From Cylicocyclus nassatus (lineage: Eukaryota > Nematoda > Chromadorea > Rhabditida > Strongylidae), in the NCBI GenBank assembly GCA_958299035.1, contig CATQJL010000001.1, forward strand, positions 29,553,521 through 29,617,520: a stretch of 64,000 nt of DNA, in the 5' to 3' direction. Below are positions 31,608 through 46,324 of this stretch, one piece after another. Each line of letters opens with the position of its first letter. Position 1 is the first letter of the stretch. Under the pieces are notes generated by a model. It was given only the letters and a program-made list of their open reading frames with translations. It was not told where the DNA came from and ran no database searches. The position numbers were made by a program, and so were the translations under genes.

Positions 31608-34600
31608 CCTACTATATCACTCGATGTCAGGTTTAGCTTTCGCTCCAAGCGTACTCTTCCGGACCGGATTGAGCAGTATACCGTACCAAGAAGTACGTTT
31701 TGAGCGACAGGTGAAAATCGAATATCTCGTCATGGATGAGTCACAGTTACCGCTTGAGCAGCGCATTGATTTGGTAATCTTATTACCTTTGAGAAACTCA
31801 TGTTTCTAAAGTTTTGAACTGCTTTTTAGGTGATTTAAGCCAACGAGTGGTACTTATCTAAATTGAAATGTGGACCAAGTAAATCTGGTTAACAGTGACT
31901 TTCGCTTTAGAATAGCAATTTTTTCTGTCTCGTTTGCAAACGCTGATATGCCTTTGCAGTGCAACCAAACTCAAAAAAATGCACCGGGAGGATTGTGGAC
32001 TTTTTTATTTGGGTGTTCTCTATAGTTTCGTTGATTGGTGACAACTAAGGCTTGCTAATTTTTTAGTGCTGACGCTGTATCAATTATAATTCACAATTAC
32101 CATTGACTACTTTTTTGAACTTCCATGCTTTTTTAATCTTTAAATGAACAAAAAGCTGTGCACTTTGTTGCACGAGCCACGAGCCAATCTCAGATAGATC
32201 GCTCGGATCGAAATATTTTACTTGTGATCAGTACCGAAGGGCGAGTGGATAATCGGCTTACGGCTTGGTACCTGACGAGAGTTTGAACAGTTAGTATTGG
32301 GCGTAGAATTGTTGTCGGAAATGTTACATTAGTCAAGCCTATTCATTTCACTTCATTGATCATGCGTAGTCACCGCTTATGAAATATCGCTATGTGTGTT
32401 TTTGTGGTTAGGTTAGGACTTATATCCTAAGGTCAACATATATTATGTTTCTTTGTTTTCTTCTCTTTGTTTCTCTATGAAAAATCATCTCGGACGTTCT
32501 TTGAGTGAAATGGATACACTCGTGAAATCATGATAAATGGCTACACAAATATTTTCAATGTTATAATCTTGTGGCTCTAAAATTATTTACGGACAAAACT
32601 GCTATCACTGTAACCACTCATGTTCTGAGCAATAGAATTTCTGATAAATGATCTTCGGTCATGTTTTCCTCCATTTTTTTCTCGGGTACTGCTTTCTCAT
32701 AACGTTTTACGTGTGTACCACCAATACAGACATTCTAACGATATGTAGGTTAATGGATATGACGCTCAGTTAGTGTGCGATGCCGACATTTACCGACATC
32801 ACTTGCGCGTGAAGAATTGTGGCGCTTAGAATTTGCGCGCGAAAAATGGCCATAGAGCGCCCATTTTCAATTTTCGCTTCCTTTGGCAATCTCAAGCGAG
32901 TAGTCGGCGTTTGGCACCGCAAGGTGCAGGTAGGACAGCCTTGGATGTTATCGCAACTAAATGGGAGTGTTGCACTAATTTCTTTCCTATTTTGTAGAAT
33001 AGCAGCTGAAAATTGGAGTACGTGTAAAGAAATTCCTGTAGCCGCATGCGTAAACATTCACGCCATGTTTACAACTTTTAGATACAGAGTTCTGGATTTT
33101 TAGTTGTCTGTTCAACCTAAAGTGGTCCTACCATCCCTTCCTACAAACATATTAACAGAAGCGTTTTTTGCACGATTCGCACTTTCCAACTTTTTGTTTG
33201 ATCCCCTCGTGATTCCCTAGCAAACCTAGCGCTGCTCATCTTATTCACAAGAACAATGAGTTATTAGAGTAATGATTTTTTTATGAATCGCGGGAACAAA
33301 ATAATGTTTTTTTTTAAACCACGAGTTGCGCATTGAACTTTCTCGGTATTTATCAGTTTAGTATCTCATTTGTGCTTATCGAAAACAGGATCAGCAGCAT
33401 ATGAGTCATTCAACACAACCATCAGATCTTTCTTTTACGTCAGATGGATGAATTTGAAGTTCATTGCTTTTCTTCTACTTTAACCAATTTTTTCAAAGAA
33501 AGGCATATTCAGACACCATAGGAGAGGACGATAGCATTGAGTCCTCCAAAGTGCAGAGTGAGAATGCACATGGGTGTTCATTCACGGCATAGAAAATACG
33601 CCAAAGATAAAGGCTCCATATCCAAAGTGCAGTTTCGTACGAATCCGTGCAAAGTACAGTAGTTTTTTTTGGGTAGATGTGCATTTCAAGTATTTGGTTT
33701 CAGGCTAGCTGATACTTTCCAGAAGTGCAAATTCTCAAAAAAAGCTGTCTCTGCTGTAAATATACCTCGGCTTAACAGTTTCATGTCTGTCACACCTGGA
33801 TGCCTTCCTGGCTTTTGCTGCTTTAAAGTAATATAGTTTTGATACATCTTAGGGCCGAGAAAACCTCTTTCTACTCTACAGCTGCTTCTCCATTTTATTT
33901 ATTGCAAAAAACGGGCTGGGAGGGAAGTAGGGAAAACCGGAATTGTGTTTTATGTGAGAAAATGAGCATTGTGTATGTCATACGGTCAGGAACACAACCT
34001 TATTTGGAACTTGTTCTTCCAGAGACCTTCTCTCTGCAAATCATTTATTCAAGGTCTCATCAGCAGTACCCTTTACATCCTTACAAGCTGAAGTTATCCC
34101 ACGTGTGTTGTTTGCTTTCAGGCTTTTATAAGGCCTATGCAGATAATTTGCCTCATGACAAGTTATCGCACTGTCGGAAAAACTTACAGTCACCTGCTGA
34201 GCTCGTTTTCACAAGCCCTCATAATCGTTGAATTTATTGTCAAATGCTTGTACTTGAAGCTATAGCGTGCACGTCGTCCGAGTTCTTTGATGTGTATGAC
34301 TAAAGAAATTTCCCGTTAGAACCTCAGGTTTTGCTTTCCGAGAAGTAAAATCTCATCTCAAAAAAATTTCTACTTTTTCGTTTATATGAAGAAATGTTCA
34401 CGGAAGCTTATTCATTGTCGTAAATGGAAAAAATATCGATTCTCTTAGACTGACCCGTATGAAATTCAAAACTTCTTGCATTCTAAATTTTTCATTGAAG
34501 AAATGTCCGAATCTTCCCTATCATGGAAGGACTGTAAAAGTACAAGTGAAAAGTGAAGACCACATAATAAAAGGAAAACCACATAAAAAATGAAGACATG

Positions 34601-34741
34601 GCTGCTTTCATCATTTAGAGTTAGATCGCAACCGAAACTTCACAAAAAGAGTTGGACTTCACTTCAGTGCGCAGGTTTTCTCTTTCAATCCCTTCCAGCT
34701 GAGAAAAGCCTATCTAATAGAGCATCCTACAAACAGCAAGG
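31608..34741. other. Unassigned AT-rich sequence
   Basis: A 130-codon plus-strand open frame (33839-34231) has no recognisable domain. Nothing else is supported. Confidence 0.35.
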
Positions 34742-35092
34742 TTAAAGGCAGCGTCCAGACAGACTGGACTTATGGGGATCTTATGTGACAAGTACTTTTG
34801 GGGCCCTAACTAAGGCACTGCTCAAGCGGCAGCGCAGGTAGTGCTATAACGGCTGAGATATTCCCTCGAAATGGACCCCGCGATCGTATTTGCATGGATT
34901 CATGACAGTTTCGCGCCAGGATCCACACTTTGCGCCATGAATCCATGCGAAATACGATCGCGGGCCAGGAGGGGAATATCTCAGCCGTTAGAGCACTACC
35001 TGAGCTGCCGGTTGGGCAGTGGCTTAGTTAGGGCCCAAAAGTTTACACGTAAAATCCCCATGTGCCCAAACTTGCCTGGACGCTGCCTTTAA
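34742..35092. mobile_element. TTAA-flanked foldback element, TTAAAGGCAGCGTCCAG family
   Basis: TTAA at 34742-34745 and 35089-35092 bounds arms of about 120 bp (ggccctaactaagg and ccttagttagggcc-type pairs, ggctgagatattcc with ggaatatctcagcc, gcatggattcatg with catgaatccatgc). Degraded relatives are visible at about 38180-38350, 38990-39130, 50160-50390 and 57480-57775 (gggcagtggcttag, cactgcctt). Confidence 0.8.
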
Positions 35093-36581
35093 TTTCTTTT
35101 TACTTCTCGTATCCACGTCCAAATGACGCAAAGATCCCATTCAAACAGAATATTATATAGTAAAACTTACGCATTAATATCCCTATTATATCTATGCAGT
35201 GTTTCCATTTTCGGCAACCTAAGTTAAAATAATCAAAACTGGAGGTCCCCGCCATTTATATCAATGTCCTTTCCCGAGTGAAAAGACTATATTGTCACAC
35301 TTTTGAAACGCCAGAATTTTTTTTAATAAAAGGTGGAGAAAACCTGCTGGAAACGTGGTAGATCACATCTGAAATTGAAATGAACTTTCAAGCCAGCTCA
35401 ATAACCTGCATAAGTGAATGGGGACCCTTTTGCAAAGTCTTTGATTTAAATCTAGTTTGAGCTAACACATCGACTTTTTTAGAAGAGGCATTTGCAAGCA
35501 TTTGTCGTGGTCGTCTTTTGTGCAACAAATCGGAAAATAGTTTGTATAGCGGATCTAGATGCTTATGTCTATGTTGGGTAAACGCCATTTTTTCTTGCAA
35601 TAATAAACGAGCAAGTGGAAGAAAATGAAAATTCGAAAGAAGTGAAATGTCAGGATCGTAGGATCGATCCCCTCTCTAGATTCATTCTCAGTTCTATTGC
35701 CAAGAGAAATTTTTCAACACTTTCGTTCATTGTCACAGCTCGTTACCTTCCTTTCACCTTCCGCTCTTATGCTACCTTATGTTTTTGTATATGCAGAGCA
35801 TAAGAGACAATGTTTGAGGTTAGGAGTGTTGTTACAACCATCACCAGATGCCGTTTGGTGCATTATAGAATCGCGCAGCGAATGTCGCGTTTATTGCTTT
35901 TCGTTGGAGTTTCCCCGCGTTTATGTTATTCGTAATCGTCAGTTTACGCCTATTCGTAATCGCTGTGGTATGCCGGCATATCACGTTCAAATCACGCTTT
36001 CATTTCCTGTATCATAACTATTGAGAACGTTTCTGCTATCGCGATATCAGTGATTGCAAAACTCGTAAAGTAGCTCTCCCATTGTAGTTAATTCAATTCA
36101 ATATTCGTGACACACTTCTCTCATCCAAGCAGAAAATGTCCGAGGGATCTATACTTAAATACCGCCCATGATTCGTCAAAGAGAATACTGGATTCCACCG
36201 TAATTTGAAAGTCGCCTCGCATCGCCATATCTTTCATCAGAGTGAACGAATCCTGAATCCAGGGGCATTGTTCGACTCAGCTCGGCGAGGCGTATTCTCT
36301 GTTGTACAGAAGTGCCCTTTCAAATACGGTAGGTGCACGGTAGGCGGTGTAATCACAAATCTTCCTAAACTTTGCTCACGGTAGGTCACTCAGGTGCTTA
36401 TTTATTACACACTAAGTGAACCTACCGTGGGCAATCTATCAGATCTGATTGTGAGTTGGCGGGGCACTGGTATGACTAAGGAGTCCCATACAATATCTGC
36501 GTGAGTATTCCAATCACCCAGATTTGCCTGGTTGCTGTCATCGAATTTGCAAACTTGAGTTTAGTGTGCCGCATTTATAAA
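35093..36581. other. Unassigned sequence with a small hairpin
   Basis: The hairpin gctcacggtaggtcact with agtgaacctaccgtgggc lies at about 36374-36432. The inverted words agagaatac (about 36181) and gtattctct (about 36292) hint at an old foldback. A 65-codon minus-strand frame (about 35388-35590) begins at an ATG in AAAAATGG context, but no homology is recognised. Confidence 0.35.
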
Positions 36582-37332
36582 GTGTGGACCCCGGCCAGCT
36601 TCCCATAGGTACCTGCGCGATGCACCCGCAACGCACGCCTTCAGTGCGTCCCCTGTCAGGGCTTTTGATGGAAATCCTCCTTTCTCTCTTTTTTGTTTTT
36701 GGTATACTATATTCTCTCTATTTCAGGTATAAACAATTCGCGATGACCGGTGACGAGATTTCACGTGCTTTAATAGTTCTAAGAGCTTCAGTCTTGTGTA
36801 GTAGTCTTGTGTTTTCCCTTTTTTTCTCTGAAAAATTGAGATTTGATTGGATATTAAGCCTTCAAAAGCTTTTTGTGTAAAATAAGAGTCCCTTTCGGTT
36901 TGATGTGCAAGATGTAGACAGTGTCTCAAGTCAAGGTTGAGCCTTTCGAGAAGCCAATAGGCAATTGTTTACTGAAATGTCTACTTTTTTGAAACTTTTG
37001 ACCACTCTAGTCTCTACGTCTACGAAGAGAAATGTTTTGAGAATGCTTTTGTTCTTTAATTTCTTTACGTATACTTATTACAACCTATCCATCAGTGCAA
37101 GTTCGGAATATGCATCCATCGATTGAGTTTGAGGTACTCATGGAGGTTGCCTGCGTTTTATTTTTGCATACGTCTCTTTCGGGGTGAACCTAGAGGTTTC
37201 CACTTTACATTTTTCTCCTTTGTGAGCATAAATATACTCTACTGCTCATGAATGGGGCGAGAAGCATTAAGAAGGGCGCGCGCTGCGTGCGCGCCGCGGT
37301 AGTGCCTATGGGAACCTGGCCGGGGTCCACAC
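36582..37332. mobile_element. Inverted-repeat element, GTGTGGACCCCGGCCAG termini
   Basis: Left terminus gtgtggaccccggccagc, then ttcccataggta, is inverted at 37294-37332 (tgcctatgggaacctgg, then ccggggtccacac). The AT-rich body holds no transposase. A GC-rich palindromic tract (gcgcgcgctgcgtgcgcgc) lies just inside the right end. Confidence 0.75.
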
Positions 37333-39979
37333 TATACACTGGTGCGAGCAAATAAAAGTATTTCTTTAGGATAAAATCAGGGAGTTCAGTAGCTGAGATC
37401 CTGGTGACAGATGTGTAATTCTGTCAACATGTAGAGCTATCGTTTTACTATTAACACTCTCTCAATAATTTATGGTACAATTTTCACAATATTCAGTCGG
37501 GAGGTGGTTCCCTTGTGTGTGTGTTGCACAATGTATGGAATGTTGGTAAGGAAGCCAGAATTATTGTCACCAAGCTTTTCAGAGCAGACAAGAAAACGTG
37601 AAAACACAAAACAATCATACTTGGTCCCCATGCTCCTATCCTGCAAAATGTGTAACTCACACATTGACAAAACCCTCCAATCAAATATAGTTCACCTTCC
37701 GTAAAATATTTTGGTGATAGTTTAAGTCTTTGCCAGTCAAAGAAATGCATGGCAAGCGTATCATTCATTCATTTTTGAGAATTACGCTGCCGAGCTGCTA
37801 ACCATATAATGATACCTTAGGGAGTTAACTAGGACCAGCTTGCCGCCTTACTAATCTGCAGTAAACAATCTTTGTCAAGTGTTTTGCATAGAGTAATCAT
37901 CTTAATAACCATACCATCACTAATAATGTGCTAATAGCATAATCTTGCACAAATGAGCAAAGAATGATTATTGGCTCATGCATTGGTTACCTGCAAAGTT
38001 TGTATGCTGCAGTGTCAACAAGTTTTGTATGTTTGTTTGGTCTTATTTTACACCATTATAAAACCAATCGTGTTCTTTTGAGCTTGTTAACGAGTAAATG
38101 ACGAATATCTATTTGGGGAAGTACCAAACTTTGATCGTCACTTTGAGTGTTTAGACAAACTTGTTGGATTTTATGTGGATTAGGAAAATGTTTAGGAGAC
38201 CTCAATCAAGCCATTGTCAAGCAGAAGCTCGTAAAGCTCATTCGTAACTGAGAAAATCAACGTCGAACTCCGGCCCAGACCGTACTGGACACTGTGATCC
38301 GTTCATGCGGAGTACGGTATGGGCCGTAGTTTGAAACTTTTTTCCAACCTTGAGAGTCATATGAGCTGCCGTTCGAGGAATAGTAATTTAGCTAGATCTT
38401 TTTAACCATTAACCACATAGTCAGGTAAGGCCGCATTTGCGTGAATACCGCCTTTGAGGCGCGTGCTGGTTTGTCGATACTTCGTTTCTATAGCAGTACA
38501 AAGCTTTACAAAGGCCATTTGACGTTGCAGCTAAGCAAATTTGACATCTTGTCAGGTGTGACCCTACGTGAATGCCATCCATTGTTTACACACTTCTTGT
38601 TGACACTTCTGACCATTGGTGCGACTCTTATCACCTAGCACCATATTGTACTTGCTTGCCCTTCGCTCTCGTTTTTTCTTCAGAACTTTGATGCCACTTC
38701 AGTTTACACATTTCGCGAGAACAATCATGAATCTATTTTACCATCTGTTGTCCCAGTTCGGAGATTGTTATGGTATCCAATGTAAAGTACAGCTGACTGT
38801 AATCGGCCGTTCTGAACTGTGCCAGGCGCGGAAAGGAAAGACATGTGAGACCTAAATGATTTAGTTTCTTAAAGATTACCATGCCATCTGCGCACAGTTT
38901 TGAACTAGAAAGCAGTTGTATGGCTGATCTGGTACTTACGCAAGTCTAAACCAAAGTTTGCTTTCCAAATGTTGTCAGTTGTGCTGTGTCCAGGTAAGGC
39001 TGTGTAATCTGATTTTCTTATGGGGACTTGGGTTAGGCCCTATTTGAGCCAGTACCAAAGTGGCAGGTCATATGATTCACTCACGACCGGGAAGTTTATC
39101 TCTAAACTCCAGTCCAGATCGGGATGAGAGTTATTAACGATTGAAAAGTGTGTACTTACTTTTGGGACACCCTGTATATCCGATTTTTTGAATGCCCGGC
39201 CCGTTCATGCATTTTTCTTTGCTTCCATTGCTGCGAGGCAAGACCGAATTTTTGCAACATCTGCCAGTCCCCCCCCCCCCTAACCTTCTTCCCCTTACAA
39301 AGGTTGCAACAGATGTGGTGCCATTATGTGTTGCACAGCAGCATACCAATTTTACAATCTAACCAAAGAAGCGGTTGGATACCAAGGTCGTGTCACGCAT
39401 CGTAACATTTTGCTCCAGTATCCTTGACGCGCCTCGCTAATAAATTCTTTGAAGAGCCATCAGAATTATCTGATGCAAAATCTTTTTCAAGTTGCCGACT
39501 TCAAAGGATATAAATGTTGTGGACAACTCTCGCAAGAAGAGCTGTCATAAATTTTGTCAGCCTTCTCGGTTTTTCGGAAAAAAGTGTGTCCGAGGTAAGG
39601 GGCCCCGTAATAGCTCGCTTAAGAAATGCAGTGTTCGCATTTGATGAAAGCAGAGTCCGCGTTTGTCTGATGTGGTAAATTCATTTGCCAAAAACAGATT
39701 CATAAGAATATACTGAAGAAGGTGATTAATGTAGAAGTGTTTGTGCTTGGAAAAATAAGTAGTGATTGCGAAGCATCTCTACCATTCGTCGAAGTTCGAC
39801 ATCGTGTAAAGAGCGGAAAGATTGTCTCGGCAGGGTGGGAAGTTTTGTAGTTCACCAGTTCATGCACGAAAAGGGAGTATTTAGAGTTTTTCTCCTGCAG
39901 ATCCTCCCTTCCCCCCTCTCTCCTCTTCTTCCTATTCTGCCACCTATGTTCTTCTCTTTTCCAGCATAGCCGATAGAAG
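37333..39979. other. Unassigned sequence with transposon remnants
   Basis: Remnants of the TTAAAGGCAGCGTCC family occur at about 38180-38350 (cagaccgtact with agtacggtatgg inverted) and 38990-39130. A C run lies at about 39270-39279. No gene recognised. Confidence 0.4.
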
Positions 39980-39983
39980 TAGT

Positions 39984-40494
39984 GCTCGGCACGAGGTGGC
40001 TTCCCAAAACTGCGAAACGAAGTCGCCTCTGCACAATGAAATTACGACATCAGCCATGAGATATTAGAAGAGAGAACATATGAAAGGGAACGGAACAAAA
40101 CAAAACAATTAAAAAACGCCAAAGAAACATCGAACAAACGCGATGATATTCGTATTCTCCTGATTGGCGGTATGATGTATCCAGCGCGCAGCACTGCGCG
40201 ACTGGCGCAGTGTTGCCGCCGCTATTCAAAATTTTTGAGGGGCTGTAACTAAGCGGGAGGAGGGGGTTTGAGGCGATCTAGAAACCAGTTTGTAGTTTTG
40301 GGATGTAGATAAAATTTTTAAGGAAGTTATGTGAGGAAAATTCATGATTGCCACCGGCATGGCGCAGCGTGCCGGTGGCGCGCGGACCAGATGTCGAAAG
40401 TCAGCGGTAGCTTTACCGCAAAAATGATATCCCCCCTTGCTTTTTCTCCAAACGATATCAGCTTGCTTGGTAAGCCACCTGTGCCCTGCCCTGG
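39984..40494. mobile_element. hAT-like element, degraded relative of 60568-60892
   Basis: Left end gctcggcacgaggtggc, internal cccccttgctttttctcc and aacgatatcagcttgc, and right end aagccacctgtgccctgcc follow the order of 60568-60892 with divergence. An internal inverted pair, gccaccggca and tgccggtggc, lies at about 40350-40380. Confidence 0.55.
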
Positions 40495-43400
40495 AGATAG
40501 TTTCTCGTTCAGGTGAAGTTCTTTCAAAAACCAAGAAGGGCGGTCTCAGTTATGAAAAATGATGACCTTGATCACCTATTCTTGGTAAGATCTGAGTTTT
40601 GCGAACTTTTCGAGAACTGCTCCGTTTTGATCGAGCAGAAGTTTTTGTGTGTTCCAAGGTTGGACTGTCTTGCAATGAAATCAATGAAATCACTTTGAAA
40701 ACATGGTTGTGCGAAGATAGTTGGCTATCAGATGTCAGTTTTAGTTTGCTTAATTAGCAAGCTTGGCGCTTTGGAAAATGGGTTTCATACAGTTACAAAG
40801 TTGAAGTTTTTGAAAACACTTGATTCTATATCTGCGGAGGGGGTGGGGGGGGGGGGGAGTGGCCACTGGTAGATTAAGATCAAGTGCACAGCATCGCTCA
40901 ACTTTTTAGTGATTCCTTTCTGGAGGTCCTCTAAATGACAAATGTATTCTCTGCTTAGCGCTTTCATGGCAAAAATTACGCATCACGAGAGATCTCAGAG
41001 CCCCGTTAAGAAAGAGAAGATTATTGAGCAGAATTATCTCTAGATTGAATCTGACAAAATATGCTTATTTTTGATCTAGGTTTTCGGTGATAAACTATCA
41101 ATGACGGGAATTGATTGAATATCAACAGATTGGGCAATATAGCAATGCATTTTCCTTTGTATAAGAAACCATACGCACCTATTGGAATTTGGATTCGACT
41201 AGTCTAAAGCAATTGCCGATCTAATTTTGTTGAGTCAGCCCCAAAATATTATGAATTTCATGAAATCACCCTGTCGAAAAGATAGGCTTTTTTCTACACG
41301 AACATCACTACATCAGAATTCTTTGAAAGTTCTATTAAGGCAATTGAATCAGTCACTTTTTCGAATTGTTAGCCGCTAGAAAATCTTTGGACTAGTTCTC
41401 ATTCACTGCCTAATTTTGAGTTCTTCGTTCCCAACCTTTGAAATTGTTCTCCGATTCTTGATGTATTGTACGCAATCTGCGAACTGTATTTGCATTTCGA
41501 GTGAAGAATGACAATCGTCGCCGGGTACGTCTTTGGAGCTAGGCACAGCCTGACCCGAGCGGCTGAGCGAGGTTTTGGCGCAACTCCCAGGTCATCAATC
41601 GGTTTCGAGTTTTGGCTGAAGGCCAAGCAGCGGTGAGTCGCGTTGGCGCCGTGCCAACACTGTCAGAGTTTGAGAAATTCAAGGGTAAAGAAAGGCAGCG
41701 TTTGACGGGCGAGCGTGAAGGTCAAAGGGGGGGGGAGGAGCGACGCAACAATTTGACCCTGAGTTGAGTGTCAGTGAAGGACCCGGCGACCCATAGACGA
41801 TGCATGTTGCCAGATGGTTGCGTTCAGCCCGGGTGTGTGTGACCTTGCGCATTAATAATCGCATATGCCGTATGTGCTTGGTCGAGAGAGGGCCCCATAT
41901 GTACGTCGCATGTGTCGAACAGATCCGTATAGTTTTTATGACATGCGAATGTTCTCTGAGCGTTCTTTGTTTAGAGAGAAACTGGAATGTCTCCGAATTT
42001 CGAGCAGCTATCCCGTATTGGCGAATGTTTTCTTATTCCTCAGTCTCTGGAGACATTTATCGGAACCTTTTTCTCTAGAAGCTGTTTAAACGGCTGCCAG
42101 GTTCTTGTCTGACTCCAGCTTTCATTCAGCGTTCATTGACGGCTAAAGGCGGCTACTTATTCTCGATTAAGCTCCGAATACTTCAAGTGTTGATTTGTTA
42201 AGGAGTCATTATGATTCAAAAGTATTCGAATTTTCTTATTCAAAGCTGTGAAATTCTTTTGTGAGAAGCAGAGCCCCCTTTCTTCTTTACTTCCTTATCT
42301 GCTTTCCCTCTGCAAATCATTTGATTTCTCAGTTCATATCCTGTAGTTCTTTAGATTTACTTTTTTCAGTTAACCTCTTCAAAGACTGTTTTTTGAGCTT
42401 TTCGGCCGTGTTATATTACTTGTTATAGTCTTGAATGCTCTTGCTCTGTTGCCAACTTTTTTGAATGAAATCTAAGGTTTGAAAAGCCATTTTGTTATAA
42501 CAAAAATAGTGCTTCTTGCCTTTGAATTTTTTTCTCACAAATGCCTATTACAGTATCGTCTTCTACTGGCAAATTTCTATTCATCATTTCGCACCCAAAG
42601 GCTTCACTCAATTAAGTCGGGCTCCTCAAGCTTATCGCCTTCTTATCTTTCGTTGATGCTCACTTTTATCTCTACGGGAAATCTCATTATCAATTCATAA
42701 ACCTTGAACTATATGGAAATCTTTACTTCCTCATAGTGGTTTACAAAGAACGGCACGAAATTTATTCTCTATCACTGATGCACAAGTACTAGTTGTAATT
42801 CATTTGAATTTATCTCGAAACCCCTTTGTTGAAAACATAAAATATTGCCCTATGTGCAGTGAGTGTAAATAATTTTTTTTTCTCATGGAAATATACCGAA
42901 TTTTATTATTGTGTTGCAAACATCATTGACAGCTCAGCTGATTTTTATTGTGCTTTCATGGCTCTTTCAACGCCATCTGTCATCGCTTTATTGGATGCTG
43001 CGCGCATGTGACTCGAAAAAGTTCTACTTTTCGTAAGCTCAAAAAATCAATGCTATTGCTTAAGAAGATTGATCTCTAATTCCGCATTTTTAATCCCTAA
43101 TCGCTGTGCGAATGCCGTTTACAATGTTATTTCCTTCGTTTATTCGCCATTTGTTTTTTCTCTCCGGCCAGGAGCCCCAACAATTCGATTTCCTGCGGGC
43201 ACACCACTTGAACGACGTTTCTGTCTCATTTAGCCTTGCTAGACGTCTGGAAACAATTAGCCGCATCCAATTTTACTTGACAATGCACAGATGATTTGAC
43301 TAGCACGCGCTGCTGCTTACTTATGCGCCACTGCTCATCTATTTCTGAAGCGGAAAAAAATTGTTTGTTGCGGAGTTGTTGGCGCTACATTTGTTAGAAA

Positions 43401-46324
43401 AACATTGTTTTCACAAACAAAATCGTTCTTTAGGCTCTTTTTAGCAGTTCCTGAAAGCATTCGTCAGTCCAGGCTACTTCGTGCATTTTTTTGAATTTGC
43501 TTTCGATAATTGATCGTCTCTGTCCTTTAATTCTTACATTTTTTGATTTGCATAGCGGCTATTTTGCAGCAATTGTCTCCTCCTGCTATTAAACGGTTTT
43601 TTATAGCAAATACACTTGGTATGGAAATGATCTCATACGGATACTTTGTTGAATCAACTTCTTTTTCTGGAGATGAGCGGCTTTTTCCCTAAATTACACT
43701 CGTGTGATAAATAATCATTTAATTCGGGTCGTCATCGTCACAGAAATCTCACATTCCCAGCATACAATCAGTGAAAACGTCTCATTCTGTTTGATTCTTT
43801 TCTGACTAATGTTACCGTGTGGACTAATTGGTCTTGAACTTGCTGATTTTCCGACTGCATCAGTATCATGCTTGGCTCAACATTCCATTCTAAATTGCTT
43901 AATAGATGTATGATCAAGTGTTGAGATTAGCTATATCAAACCACAGTCGAGGAGTTGAAGTATTCAAAAATTTAAAAAAAAGCGGAATGACCAAAGAAGT
44001 TTTCAATATGACAGGCACAAGAACTTTTCAAACTATTTCGTATTTTTTTACTCTAGGATTGAGAACTATATCGCTAGGATTGAACCACACCTTTGCGGAA
44101 GTTGTATATGCAGCTAATTTTTTGGAAGAAAATAAGCCGAAAACACCTTTTAGTTACGATTTGTGAAATTTTGCCTGTTTTTATCATTTTCACTGTAGAT
44201 ACGCCTGTGCTACTACTGAAATGGGAACTATGCATGTGTGCTTTGAGCACTACATATACTATTCCAGAAAATTTTATGTCAAAGCGCAAAACCACACTCC
44301 ATTCTGTTCTTTGATCGCCCAAAGCCTCAATTTGCGAAGATCATAGAAATCCATCAACTCTAGCAACTGTCAGACAATTTATTGGTCTGGCGGCTACGAC
44401 TATCTAGCCAGGCTGGTGCCATAGTGAATTTATGCTATCTGTGTGTTGATCTTCTATACTATTTCCTTTGTCGTTTATTGTGCCAAAATGCCCATGACCA
44501 GCATATGCGTTACGATCTTGATAGAGTCGATCTTATCTCAACTAGCACCCAAAAGCTTGCAATTCTTGAATTATGCGCTTTCAGATAAAATCTTTGAGAA
44601 CATGTTTGTGCTATAGTATTGTGTAGGTTGAAGCGGAGCCACACATCGTGCAAATGTACACTTCTTCGTTTCGTGAAATGCAAAGCATTTTGCACTTTTG
44701 CCTATTGTATGATACGCGCTAGAGAGTACCGGTTCCATGTGTTGCATCATCACTCGTATCACAATGCAAAATGTACGATTTGGTTGTACAGTTTTCGCTT
44801 TTATTAGAATAGTGGAACTGTTTTCCTATCATTTTTTCTCATTATTACATGTGCGGCCATCATTTGTCTTGTCATACAGGATGTGTTCGCCACAAATACG
44901 TAAGAATGTTAAACATGAGCGCTAAGGGAAGACAATTGTGGAAGAAAAAAACATTGAAATTCGAGAAGCGCTTAGGATTTGAGGCTATGATTAAGCAAGG
45001 GAAACAATGCCGAATAATTCTTAAACCTTAATTTTGACCATTTTAGCCCTTTTCTTCGTCGAAATTCCTTCAGGCGTAGAATTATGACCATATTTTCTTT
45101 TCTGAAATGCTGCATGAGTACTACTTTTAAAGACAAATAGGGTAATTGTAGTATGACCCGTCTAACCAAATCACGGCAAGAATATCCAGAAGTAAGCTTT
45201 CATCGAATGCTATCACTGTTCAAATATCTCTATTTGAAATCTTTCTTCCTCTCAGCCTAAGCATTTCCCATTTGTTTGCACTACAGCATTACATCAAATG
45301 CCGAGCGCCAAGCTTTGAAGTTGGATTTATTTGAGAAAAGTGGAAAACTTTGTACAAAAACTTGTTATGATTCTTCGCTAAACTGCAGTGAGTGTTGGCG
45401 CAATAGATCTCATAAATCTTTGGCGCTCCCGTTTCCTATCTGCAAAACTTGGACGTGAAAAACTTATATCATTTATTAATTGCTTTCGAATTCACGGCTA
45501 AGATCAACCATATCTTGAAGTAAAAGGTGCAGCTTGTGATATGAATTCGAAATTCAATGAGAGATTGCAAAAAGTAATTAGAAGTAAACTTATCTATCTA
45601 AACGCTCATGTTTATGATATAGTCAAAGTTGAATTGGCCTATGAGGAAGTCAGCTTTGGAAAACACCTAAAATCAGTCTCCTCTCGATTATTTTGCGCTG
45701 AAAACTGGATAGATACACAAGATTCGTCAGGCTACGGAATTTCATCCTAGTTATCAGGGTTGCAGCTTAGCAATTTATGTAGCCTTTTTTTAGCGTTCAT
45801 TTGCCAATTTTCAATTTTTCTTCTTATCTGTTTCTATCATTTTTTTAGAACTAGCGCAAGCCATCTTAATCTGTTTTATTTTTGTACAAGTGAATGGATT
45901 ATCTGTTTTAATGGAATAGTTATGAGCAAAATTTACTTTTTCAAGAAAATCTCTGTTCTACCCCATTTTTCGCTGCCCTCTATTTTTTACTTTCAGCTTC
46001 TCTCTATCGCACTAAGTACACAAAGAATTTTCTGTGCCCCAGTGTTAATCGCCTTACTTTGTTCAAACATTCCTCTTGCTAAAGGTGTAAGTAAAGTAAC
46101 GTGCCACAGCGGTGGTTTCAGCTGCGTTTTTTGGACCAAAGTATTCCTGTTTTTATGTCGATGAGGTTGACACCAATTTTCGTGAGGAGTCACGAAAATT
46201 CCGAGAATTGATGATTCCACAATTTCTGCGGTTGCAAAAATAGTTTCTCCTGAAAAATTTGTGAATTCTATTCCATCCGTTGAAATATAATGCGAAAACA
46301 TTTAAGACATCCTTAGAAAATCTG
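40495..46324. other. Unassigned AT-rich sequence
   Basis: 5.8 kb with G runs near 40840-40857 and 41725-41735. Many pyrimidine-rich short open frames occur without domains. No RNA gene or clear element. Confidence 0.35.

Noticed and set aside
45760..46164. 134-codon hydrophobic open frame
   Set aside because: Phe/Leu/Ile-rich translation of pyrimidine-rich AT sequence, with no start context or splice support.
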